DNA of 64,000 nt, from positions 42,318 to 106,317 of the forward strand of contig CAKTXZ010000010.1 in the NCBI GenBank assembly GCA_934632155.1, written 5' to 3'. Position 1 is the stretch's first letter; the number at the start of each line of letters is the position of its first letter. The translations under genes were made by a program, and so were the position numbers. This stretch comes from an uncultured Clostridia bacterium (GTDB taxonomy: Bacteria; Bacillota; Clostridia; Christensenellales; Aristaeellaceae). The notes under the pieces were generated by a model that did no database searches, was not told where the DNA came from, and saw nothing but the letters and a program-made list of their open reading frames with translations. Shown here piece by piece: positions 51,168-58,568 of the stretch.

Positions 51168-53468
51168 ATGCGTTTTCGAAAAATAGTCCTTGTGCTGCTG
51201 GCGCTTATGCTGACGGCGGCCTGTCTGCCTGTTCAGGCGGCTTCCACGCTGGATATTCCGCGCGTTGTTGCCGATGAACGCGACCCTGTGCTTTATATCA
51301 GTATTTTTCCCAATGACGGCGGCGAGGGCACGAGCCTACAGGCGCAGGATTTCACCTTCTGGGCGAACGGCGTTTCCCTGTCCGTGCTGGACAGAAATAT
51401 GCCGGTCGGGCATGTGATTGTCGTGAACAACGCCGAGTTCTACACGCGTCACATCACAGCGACGCATATTGCCACCGCTGTCAAGGAATACGTCCGCCTT
51501 CTGCCCCGGCAGGATCAGGTGAAGTTCATCTTTTCCGATACGGTGGAGGCCAGCGGCTTTATGTCCGTCGACCGGGCGCTGAGCTATATCGACGGTCTGA
51601 GTTTTACCCAGCGGCAAAGCGGCGGGCTGGGTAACGCCATTCAAAAGGCGTTTAGCGAGGCGCGCGGAACGCAGCAGGGGCCGATCCTCAAGGCTGTCGC
51701 CATCTTCGCCGACCCTTCCAAGATCACCTCGCTGGCTGTCGATGACGTTTCAGGCGGCAACCCGACCTATGTTACCGTCGTAGTGCCCGTACGGAAAAGG
51801 TACGAAGAAGAGGCACAGACCGTCAAATATGATAACTACAGCGCCTATAAGGCGGGCAAGAGCTATCTGATGACCTTCGCCAGCCGTTATAACGGAAGCT
51901 ATGTCGAGATTTATGAAACGGGCGACGTAATCAACGGCGACGAACAGGGCGCTACCATCAACGTGGGCAACATGCAGCAGGCGGCGCGCGGCCTGAACGC
52001 CATGCGTAATTTTGCCGTCAGTCTGGATCGGCTGCCGCTTTCCGGGCGCGTTGACACGGCTTATCAGGATTACACGCTGACCATTCGCGCCGGCCGGTGG
52101 GAAAGCACGATCGACGTTCGGATTCCGACGAACGTGCTGCCGACGCCTGAGCCCACGGCGCTCCCCACGCCTGAGCCCACGCTGGTTCCAACGGTCGTGC
52201 CCACGGCGTCGCCCGTGCCCACAGAAGCGCCTGCCGTCATGCGGGGCGATACGAACGCGAAGGCGGGACAGGTGATTGTGCAGCTGGCGAAGCTGGGCTA
52301 TCTGGATCGCGGCGCGGAGGAATACATGAAGGACGGCTTCAGCGACAGAGTGCTGATAGGCTTCCTCAAGTTCTGCAATGACAGCGGCCTGCCCGCTGCC
52401 GATAACGTTTCCAACGAGGCGTACGCGCTCCTGTGCGCGGCCACGCCGCGCCCCACGGCGTCGCCTGCGCCCACGCAAACGCCCACGCCTGCGCCCACGC
52501 AAACGCCTACGCCTGCGCCCACGGAAACCCCCGCGCCGGCTATCCCGAGCGACGGGGTGCACCTGAACGACCGCGACGGCGACGAGAACCATCCCGGCAG
52601 CTTTATCAATCAGCTGCAGACAAGGCTCAAGGAGCTCAACTGCTACGACGAGGAAAGCAGATTCAACGCCGGCGTGTTTGACGAGGCGACGTTCGCGGCT
52701 GTCAATAACTACTGCGATTACTATGGCCAGAGAAATGAATATAAAGACGAAGGCGGCGCGACCAAATCGCTGTGCGATCATATCCTGACCACCGGCGACC
52801 TGACGCCAAGGCCGGAAAAGGGCGTAATGGAAAAGGTGAAGGAGCTGATGCTGCGCCCGCTGTTCCTCATCGGCAATTTCGAAGTGAAAATGTGGATGGC
52901 CGTGCTGGTATGCGCCGTGCTGCTGATTGTGATTATCATCATCCTGCTTACGCGGGGCGGCAGCGAGATTTCCGGCTCCTCCCCGCCCATATCGGAGCCT
53001 ATTCATAGGCCGGAAGCATCGTCCAACAGCGGCATTCCGTCTTCCTATATGCCCATGGGCAGCGTCGACATGGCGAGCAACGACGAGGAAAAGACCATTC
53101 CGCTGGGCGCGGCGCTGCCCATTCGGCTGGCCATTACCTATCAGGGGCAAACGCGCACGGTAGAGGCCAGCATCAGCGAAAGCCCCTATGTCATCGGTCG
53201 GAGCGCGGACTGCGACCTGCCGCTGGATAACCGGGATAAGACCGTCAGCCGCAAGCATGCGCAGCTGTATATCCGCAACGGCCAGCGCTATCTGAAGAAT
53301 ATTTCCGCCAACGGCACGTTCGTCAACGGTCAGAAGCTTGACGAGGAGCAGGACAGCGATAAGACGCTGCCGCTGGATATGGCGCAGCAGAGCGCGGCGA
53401 CCGCCTACCTGATAAACAACGGCGACGTGCTCAGCATGGGCAACCATACCATTACCGTGACGTGGTAA
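51168..53468 (+). CDS. Secreted/membrane FHA protein with vWA-like N-terminal domain and PG-binding-like modules
   Basis: The product has 766 residues. A signal peptide (MRFRKIVLVLLALMLTAACL) is followed by a vWA-like domain (about 25-330), Pro/Thr linkers, two peptidoglycan-binding-like helical modules (about 362-422 and 474-534), one membrane helix (about 574-596) and a C-terminal FHA domain (about 674-724: IGRSADCDLPLDN, SRKHAQLY, NGTFVNGQKL). The FHA faces the cytoplasm, the rest lies outside. It could pass a wall-side signal or anchor the T7SS to the wall while reading Thr phosphorylation inside. The next FHA gene begins ten bases after its stop. Confidence 0.85.
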   Translation: MRFRKIVLVLLALMLTAACLPVQAASTLDIPRVVADERDPVLYISIFPNDGGEGTSLQAQDFTFWANGVSLSVLDRNMPVGHVIVVNNAEFYTRHITATHIATAVKEYVRLLPRQDQVKFIFSDTVEASGFMSVDRALSYIDGLSFTQRQSGGLGNAIQKAFSEARGTQQGPILKAVAIFADPSKITSLAVDDVSGGNPTYVTVVVPVRKRYEEEAQTVKYDNYSAYKAGKSYLMTFASRYNGSYVEIYETGDVINGDEQGATINVGNMQQAARGLNAMRNFAVSLDRLPLSGRVDTAYQDYTLTIRAGRWESTIDVRIPTNVLPTPEPTALPTPEPTLVPTVVPTASPVPTEAPAVMRGDTNAKAGQVIVQLAKLGYLDRGAEEYMKDGFSDRVLIGFLKFCNDSGLPAADNVSNEAYALLCAATPRPTASPAPTQTPTPAPTQTPTPAPTETPAPAIPSDGVHLNDRDGDENHPGSFINQLQTRLKELNCYDEESRFNAGVFDEATFAAVNNYCDYYGQRNEYKDEGGATKSLCDHILTTGDLTPRPEKGVMEKVKELMLRPLFLIGNFEVKMWMAVLVCAVLLIVIIIILLTRGGSEISGSSPPISEPIHRPEASSNSGIPSSYMPMGSVDMASNDEEKTIPLGAALPIRLAITYQGQTRTVEASISESPYVIGRSADCDLPLDNRDKTVSRKHAQLYIRNGQRYLKNISANGTFVNGQKLDEEQDSDKTLPLDMAQQSAATAYLINNGDVLSMGNHTITVTW

Positions 53469-53478
53469 CGGAGGAAGC

Positions 53479-54090
53479 ATGAACGAGGAGGAACTGAACG
53501 CCAGAATGCGATCGCTGCATCGCATCAGCCTGTGCCTGATGGGCTTTGCGCTGTTTGTGTTTCTGGTGCTGTGCGTGCTGCAGGCCGTGTATGCCGTCGT
53601 ATGGCTGCTGCTGTGCGTGCTGACGGCCGTGCTGCTGGCAAAGCGCGAAAACGTGCTTTTTCGCGTGGAAAGGGTCTATTGGCGGCAGGCGCGCCGACAG
53701 ACGCGCGAGCGGCTTCGCCGCATGGGCAATCGCCTCATGAATAACCCCGTGACTCCTTCCGCCGATTTTGTTCCCGATCATCTGCTGGTCAGCCTTGACG
53801 CGGGGTGGAAGCGGCAGTTTCTGGTCGATAGCGAGCAATTCACTATCGGCGCGCGCCCGCCCTGCAGCTGTGTGCTGGAGGGCAGGGCCGCGGCGGCCGT
53901 CAGCACGCCGCATTGCCGCATTACCTATCGCCGCTTCAGCCGCGCGTATTACATCGAAGATCTTTTCTCACTCAACGGCACGTTTCTGGGCGTGAAGAAG
54001 CTGGAGCCCAATACGCCTGAAAAGCTGCCGGATAATGCGGAGATCAAGATCGGCCCGTACACCTTCCGCTTTATCAAGCGGGAGGTGTGA
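53479..54090 (+). CDS. Membrane FHA domain protein
   Basis: A protein of 203 residues with two membrane helices (about 20-58) followed by a cytoplasmic FHA domain (QFTIGARPPCSCVLEGRAAAA, PHCRITYRRFS, SLNGTFLGVKKL). The conserved Arg is present in IGARP and the Asn in NGTFL. Like the preceding protein it is a membrane-tethered phospho-Thr reader. The spacing from the vWA-FHA gene is 10 bases, so the two are coupled. Confidence 0.88.
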   Translation: MNEEELNARMRSLHRISLCLMGFALFVFLVLCVLQAVYAVVWLLLCVLTAVLLAKRENVLFRVERVYWRQARRQTRERLRRMGNRLMNNPVTPSADFVPDHLLVSLDAGWKRQFLVDSEQFTIGARPPCSCVLEGRAAAAVSTPHCRITYRRFSRAYYIEDLFSLNGTFLGVKKLEPNTPEKLPDNAEIKIGPYTFRFIKREV

Positions 54091-54163
54091 GCGCGGCCGG
54101 GAGGCTGTGAAGGAAAGGAGGCATGCAATTCACGCCAAAAAGCCGGCCATTCGTCAGGTTCGG

Positions 54164-54192
54164 TTGTTTTGCCCGCCGGTGCGCGGTAGAAT
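54164..54192 (+). promoter_or_regulatory. Internal promoter before the WXG100 block
   Basis: TTGTTT, a 17-base spacer (TGCCCGCCGG...) and TAGAAT. The transcript would begin about 55 bases before the WXG100 gene at 54256, so substrates may be made in excess over the machinery. Confidence 0.6.
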
Positions 54193-54255
54193 GCAATTGT
54201 CAGAAGGAAGGGCACGAAACGGCGCGCGGCGCAGTGCCCGAGAGGAGGGAGAAAC

Positions 54256-54552
54256 ATGTCGGTTAGTTGGTTGGTTACCATTCGCGCGATTCGCGGATAT
54301 CTGTCCAAGGCACGGCAGGCGCGGCAGCAGTTCAACGAGGCCGCCGAGGAAATGAAAAAGGCCGCCGCCGATCTGTGCAGCAAATGGGAGGGCGACGCCG
54401 CTGCGGCCTTTGAGGCGGAGCAGAACAAGTTCAACGGCTGGTGCAAGCAAATGGACGGCATCGGCAGCGAATATATGACGGCGCTGAACAAGGCCATCGA
54501 CGTTTATGAAAAAACGGAGCAGGCCGTCAAGCACGCCATTACCAGCAAATAA
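54256..54552 (+). CDS. WXG100 family protein
   Basis: A protein of 98 residues with W-x-G in SKWEGDAAAAFEAE, helix one with ARQARQQFNEAAEEMKK and helix two ending in EKTEQAVKHAI. It lacks the usual short hydrophilic start and begins MSVSWLVTIRAIRG. It is the first of four small genes in a row of this family. A GAGGAGGG site precedes the ATG. Confidence 0.9.
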   Translation: MSVSWLVTIRAIRGYLSKARQARQQFNEAAEEMKKAAADLCSKWEGDAAAAFEAEQNKFNGWCKQMDGIGSEYMTALNKAIDVYEKTEQAVKHAITSK

Positions 54553-54581
54553 CGCTGCGGCGTAAGAAAGGATGATTCTTC

Positions 54582-54905
54582 ATGGCAGATAAGATTACCG
54601 TCAGCCCGCAGGAGCTGAGCGCCTGTGCGATGGCGTATGTCAGAGCCAGCATGAAGCTGACGCAGGCCACGGCGACCTATTCAAGGGCGCTGCAAAGCCT
54701 GGCCAGCGACTGGACGGGCAAGGCCTTCGCCATCATGAGCCTGAAGGTGGCGCAGATGGTCAAAAACCTTGCGCAGTCCTATTACAGGTGCTTGGATGCT
54801 GTGACCGAGCTGCTCAAGGTCAAGGGCATGTTCGAGCAGAACGAAAAGGAGCTTACCGGCGCTTTCAATGCGCTGGAAACCGGCTCCTCGCCGTTTGATA
54901 ACTAA
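54582..54905 (+). CDS. WXG100 family protein
   Basis: A protein of 107 residues with W-x-G in ASDWTGKAFAIMSLK and a start ADKITVSPQELSACAMAYVRA. The tail is longer than usual and ends GSSPFDN. It lies 29 bases after the preceding paralogue. Confidence 0.85.
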   Translation: MADKITVSPQELSACAMAYVRASMKLTQATATYSRALQSLASDWTGKAFAIMSLKVAQMVKNLAQSYYRCLDAVTELLKVKGMFEQNEKELTGAFNALETGSSPFDN

Positions 54906-54990
54906 CACGCGTTTCTCCGTTCGCCGGGCGCGGAAGCGCATGCCGGCAAAGAAAGCACTACAACACGACAATTGAAAGGGGAACATCATC

Positions 54991-55287
54991 ATGGCAAACA
55001 TCATTCGGGTAACGGTTTCTGAACTTGAGAGCGCGGCTGGAAAGATCAGCCAGGCCTGCGAGGCCTACCGCGCCGCCGCCGCTTCGCTCAAGAGCGCCGC
55101 CGACGCGCTGGCCGCCACGTGGGAGGGCGATGCTCAGGTCGCCTTCGTCAACGAGCAGGAGCAGGCCTGCGCATGGTACGAAAAAATGGCGGGCATTGTG
55201 GATACCTACGTCGCCCAGCTCAAGAGCGCCGCCGCCAAGTATGCCGAAACCGACGTCGCCGCCGCGCAGACCATTCGCGCCAAGTAA
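54991..55287 (+). CDS. WXG100 family protein
   Basis: A protein of 98 residues with W-x-G in LAATWEGDAQVAFVNEQ, start ANIIRVTVSELESAAGKIS and end DVAAAQTIRAK. It is the most typical EsxA-like paralogue of the group. A GAAAGGGGA site precedes the ATG. Confidence 0.92.
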   Translation: MANIIRVTVSELESAAGKISQACEAYRAAAASLKSAADALAATWEGDAQVAFVNEQEQACAWYEKMAGIVDTYVAQLKSAAAKYAETDVAAAQTIRAK

Positions 55288-55350
55288 GCGCCGAGCGCAG
55301 ATCGAAGAACGACACATACCATAACGGAATGATATGAGGAGGATATAACC

Positions 55351-55671
55351 ATGGCAGACATCATTAAGGTATCCGAAGAACAACTGCTCAGCACCGCCAC
55401 GAAGTACACTGCTTGCAAGCAGGAACTTCAAACCGCTTATTTGACCATGTCCAACGCCGTGCGCGCGCTGGACGGCAGCTACGACGGCGACGCCAGCGAG
55501 GCGTTCAAGGCGCAGTTTGACGCGATGTATAAGAACATCGAGCAGACGGAGCACAAGGCGCAGGATGCTGTTGACGAACTGCAGAAGGCCGCTCAACTCT
55601 ATGTTACTTCCGAAGAAGCGCTGAAAGCCGCGTTTGGCGCGCTGGACGTGGGTACCAATCCGTTTGCGTAA
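55351..55671 (+). CDS. WXG100-like protein with YxG turn
   Basis: A protein of 106 residues with the turn LDGSYDGDASEAFKAQF, Tyr in place of Trp. The start ADIIKVSEEQLLSTATKY and tail GTNPFA resemble the paralogue at 54582. AGGAGGATATAACC precedes the ATG. Confidence 0.85.
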   Translation: MADIIKVSEEQLLSTATKYTACKQELQTAYLTMSNAVRALDGSYDGDASEAFKAQFDAMYKNIEQTEHKAQDAVDELQKAAQLYVTSEEALKAAFGALDVGTNPFA

Positions 55672-55772
55672 CATGCTTTGCGTGCGCTGCGCGTGGGCGT
55701 TTTCTGCTCATGCGCGGCCGCGCGCGGTTTTCGTGAAACAGGATTCAGGCCGGAAAGGAGATTGAGCCGCCC

Positions 55773-56921
55773 GTGCCAAACGCAGAACGAATTGTGGTCG
55801 ACCAGCATTACATGGCGGAGACCGCTGGAAAAATCGCGGCCGTCGCCGATGCGCTGCAGAGCTGCTGCATCCGCTTGAGCGGAACGCGCGGCTCCCTTCA
55901 AAACGGCTGCGGCGAGGATGTGCGGCTGCGCTATGCCGTGCGGCTGCGCGTCGCGCAGCGAAGCGAAGGCGGGCAGACCATCGGCGGCGTAATTGAGGCG
56001 CTGTGCCGTTCGTTGACGGCGGAGAGCGCCGCGGTTGAGCGGCTGGCGGGGAATGTCCGGCAGGTCGCCGCGCAGTTTCAAAATGTCGAACAGGAACTGA
56101 GCGCGTATGCGTCGCACCTTGGAACCGGCGAGGATGAAGCCGCGCCGCAAGCGAGCGCGGACGCATCGTCCGGCGAGGGGAAAACCAAGCCTGCTCCGTC
56201 GCCGTGGCGCAGCTTTCTGGACGGCGTGCCCGTCGCCATCGTCGGCGGCGGGGTGGCAGGCGTCGGCGGCCTGTCGGGCGTTTCCGGTAAGTTTTTTTCG
56301 GGTTTGACGTGGGATCCCGCCGAGAAAGAATCTGGACTGATCATTTACCAAGAGCATCGGGAAAAAAGCCTTACGAGCGGAAAGCTCAGCGGGGGTTTGG
56401 GCGACTTATCCGCTTCAATGGAGGGCAAGGCCGGCTCGTCAGAGGTAACGGGCACGGTCGGACTGTCGCTCTACAAGGATGGCAAGCTCTCGCCTGCGCT
56501 CGAGATGAAACTCAAGAGCGAGATCGCCGCGTTCAAGGGCAAAGCGGGCGCTCAATACGGCAACGAGCAGTTTAACGGCCATGTGGAGGCCGAGGTCGGC
56601 GTGGGCGTTCTCGAATCGGAGCTTGCGGTCGGCGCGGGTGTGATTACCTATACGGATAAGGCCGGAAACCAGAAAACCGAGATGGGCTTGCAGGGCAAGG
56701 CCGGCGCGGCGGCCTATGTGACGAGCGGCAAGGTATCCGGCGGGCTGACGATTTTCGGCATTGAGATCAATGCGACCGCCAAGGGCCACGTCGGCGCAGG
56801 CTTCGAGGCGGAGGGACGAATTACCACGGGCGGCGTTTCCGGCTCGATCGGCGGGAGCCTCGGGCTGGGCGGCAGCATGGAGATCAGCGTGGATTGGAGC
56901 AATTTCTCGCTCTTTGGTTAA
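55773..56921 (+). CDS. WXG-like N-terminal domain fused to Gly-rich repeat domain, putative T7SS effector
   Basis: The product has 382 residues. About 125 residues of helical hairpin (RIVVDQHYMAETAGKIA, then SLTAESAAVERLAGNVRQV) are followed by an acidic linker, a short hydrophobic stretch (VAIVGGGVAGVGGL) and about 200 residues of short Gly/Ala/Lys-rich repeats (KLSGGLGDLSASMEGKAGS, TVGLSLYKDGKL, GSIGGSLGLGGSME). The repeats look like beta-strands of a solenoid, as in some polymorphic-toxin shafts. No catalytic motif is visible. It is the last protein with a WXG-like part in the locus. GTG at 55773 is about twelve bases after AAAGGAG. Confidence 0.7.
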   Translation: MPNAERIVVDQHYMAETAGKIAAVADALQSCCIRLSGTRGSLQNGCGEDVRLRYAVRLRVAQRSEGGQTIGGVIEALCRSLTAESAAVERLAGNVRQVAAQFQNVEQELSAYASHLGTGEDEAAPQASADASSGEGKTKPAPSPWRSFLDGVPVAIVGGGVAGVGGLSGVSGKFFSGLTWDPAEKESGLIIYQEHREKSLTSGKLSGGLGDLSASMEGKAGSSEVTGTVGLSLYKDGKLSPALEMKLKSEIAAFKGKAGAQYGNEQFNGHVEAEVGVGVLESELAVGAGVITYTDKAGNQKTEMGLQGKAGAAAYVTSGKVSGGLTIFGIEINATAKGHVGAGFEAEGRITTGGVSGSIGGSLGLGGSMEISVDWSNFSLFG

Positions 56922-57025
56922 TGTGATTCTTCGGTTTAGATGCTTCGCCGGTTCACGCTTTGCGCAGGATGGCTTTAGAAGCGTGTGAGCCGTGTTGCCG
57001 CAGCATGGAAAAAACGCGAAAGGTC

Positions 57026-57055
57026 TTCCATGATCGAGCAGTCGCATGGTATAAT
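57026..57055 (+). promoter_or_regulatory. Promoter of the DUF4176 gene leader
   Basis: A perfect TATAAT at 57050-57055 with a weak TTCCAT -35 lies at the start of tandem unit one. In units two to four the same position reads TATGGG, so only the first copy retains the -10 box. Confidence 0.6.
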
Positions 57056-57351
57056 GATGAGGAAAATCGCGCAGCGATTTGTCCGGGTCGGCGGGATGCT
57101 GGAAGCTTTACGCCGACAATCATGGTATGGGGATGAGGAAAATCGCGCAGCGATTTGTCCGTGTCGGCGGGAGGCTGGAAGCGTTGCGCCGACAATCGCG
57201 GTATGGGGATGAGGAAAATCGCGCAGCGATTTGTCCGTGTCGGCGGGAGGCTGGAAGCGTTACGCCGACAATCGCGGTATGGGGATTAGGAAAGTCGCGC
57301 AGCGATTTGTCCGGGTCGGCGGGATGCTGGAAGCGTTACGCCGACAATCCC
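57048..57351 (+). ncRNA. Four tandem 76-bp two-hairpin RNA units in the DUF4176 leader
   Basis: Units start at 57048, 57124, 57200 and 57276, each exactly 76 bases. Each has AAATCGC-GCA-GCGATTT, then TCCG, then GTCGGCG...CGCCGAC enclosing an ATGC/GCGT-type inner stem with TGGAA loop. Unit four has GTCGC in place of ATCGC on the left arm of hairpin one, giving a G-T pair. A single related copy lies at 21453 before cotH with both stems changed in a paired way. No riboswitch class fits by eye. The last unit ends 55 bases before the ATG of the DUF4176 gene. Confidence 0.75.
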
Positions 57352-57405
57352 AAGAATAAAGGCAGCGAGCGCGGCGAAAAGGCGCGCGGCAAGGGGGATG
57401 GATGC

Positions 57406-57720
57406 ATGTATAAGGATTTGTTGCCCATCGGGTCGGTGGTGCTGCTCAAGGGCGGCGAAAAGCGCATCATGATCTGCGGACGAATTCAGGCTAAGTCGGG
57501 GGACGATACGATCTACGATTATTCCGCCTGCTATTACCCGCAGGGAATTGTGGATATGTCTAACATGTTCTTTTTTAACCGGGACGCGATCGCGCAGGTC
57601 TTTTTCATCGGCTTTCAGGATGGCGAGGAGCTGGCCTTCCGCCACGATGTGCTGGATCGGCTGGGCGAATTGGAAATTCGCGGCGGCAGCATTGTGCCCA
57701 AGGAGGACACACGCGGCTGA
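57406..57720 (+). CDS. DUF4176 family protein, T7SS-associated
   Basis: A protein of 104 residues starting MYKDLLPIGSVVLLKGGEKR, with MICGRIQ, YDYSACYYPQG, MFFFNRDAIAQVFFIGFQDGEE, the pattern of DUF4176, a small cytoplasmic family found with T7SS loci in Firmicutes. The role is unknown; it may be a chaperone or immunity-like accessory. ATG at 57406 follows AAGGGGG. Its leader carries four tandem RNA units. Confidence 0.85.
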   Translation: MYKDLLPIGSVVLLKGGEKRIMICGRIQAKSGDDTIYDYSACYYPQGIVDMSNMFFFNRDAIAQVFFIGFQDGEELAFRHDVLDRLGELEIRGGSIVPKEDTRG

Positions 57721-57856
57721 CGGAAAACCGCCGGTGCGCAGCCTGTTTTTGCGCGGCCTTGCGGATGCGCTTCGCAGGACTGCTTGACGTATGCTGCCAA
57801 GCGTGATCGAAGAAAACGAGCGCAAAAAGTCGCGCTGCTCCAACGGACGCGGCTTT

Positions 57857-58055
57857 GGGCATGCCCCCAACACGACGTTTTTTGAGATGCTCTATGCGAG
57901 GCGTTTCATCCTAGATGGAACGGCTGAGAAAATGATTTTTGCCGCGCGAACGCTCCGCAAAACTGCTCTGCCCGTCCCAACCGGGCGATACGAATGGCCA
58001 TGATGGATGGCCGTCGTTCGTTGCATCCTCCGAATTTGTTCATTGCTTTTTGACC
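57857..58055 (+). ncRNA. Repeat family A copy 3: structured element ending in a T-run
   Basis: It keeps the GGGCATGCCC start, TTTTTTGAGATGCTCTATGC box, AAAATGATTTTTGC...GCAAAA hairpin, GCCCG...CGGGC hairpin, TTGCATC box and TTGCTTTTTGACCG end. This copy follows the DUF4176 gene by 136 bases and could terminate the T7SS transcript. An open frame over 57791-58003 crosses it and is not supported as a gene. Confidence 0.5.
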
Positions 58056-58135
58056 GTCTGAGGGGCTGCAAAAAAACGAAATTAAGTATTTGCGGGGGAA
58101 TCGTTCTTAATAAGCCTAGCATTGTGTCAAAATGC

Positions 58136-58172
58136 AAAAAAGTCAGGAAAATCCTCGCGATTCCTGACTTTT
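58136..58172. terminator. Bidirectional intrinsic terminator
   Basis: AAAAAAGTCAGGA pairs with TCCTGACTTTT around a 13-base loop. It lies in a stretch (58010-58400) that is more AT-rich than the genes around it and shows no convincing coding pattern; a decayed mobile element is possible. Confidence 0.65.
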
Positions 58173-58342
58173 CCCGCGCTCTGGAAAGCTTGCTTCGGCA
58201 ACCTTCCGGCAACTATTTATTTCTTTACCTCATCGACGCGGCGGTTCGTTGCCGTTTGTTTCGGTTGCCTTATTCAACTCCCTGTGGCCTAGAGGCTGTT
58301 CCTGTCACTGTCGGGTTCCTCTAAAAGTGGTAGGAATTGGAG

Positions 58343-58366
58343 AAAAACAGGCAGTCTGCTTGCCTC
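58343..58366 (-). terminator. Possible terminator of the mannosidase operon
   Basis: On the minus strand AGGCA pairs with TGCCT and is followed by GTTTTTC. It lies about 200 bases past the GH38 stop. Confidence 0.45.
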
Positions 58367-58485
58367 TTCGCCAGCCCAAAGAAACATGTCTTCTGTCGCA
58401 AATCCAGCTTCCTTGTTGCTGAAACTGTGCTTTTTCACAGCCTCGCCGCATTCCGTAGGCTTGACGGCAGCTTGGGGTATGCTTC

Positions 58486-58525
58486 AAAGCCGCGCCCGTT
58501 CAAACGGACGCGGCTTTGCTTTTTC
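58486..58525 (+). terminator. Hairpin with T-run between T7SS region and mannosidase
   Basis: AAAGCCGCG pairs with CGCGGCTTT, with an inner CCGTT/AACGG stem, followed by GCTTTTT in the plus direction. It faces the convergent GH38 gene and would stop plus-strand transcription. Part of the sequence (CAACGGACGCGGCTTTG) also occurs at 57840. Confidence 0.6.
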
Positions 58526-58568
58526 ACATTTTCGGGGCTATTGCGAACGCAGCTTTGCGCGGCGCGCG

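Noticed and set aside
57048..57351. Tandem repeats as a CRISPR array
   Set aside because: The 76-base units are contiguous with no variable spacers, and there are no cas genes.
57791..58003. 70-residue open frame after the DUF4176 gene
   Set aside because: It overlaps structured repeat copy A3, has no ribosome site, and its sequence has no coding character.
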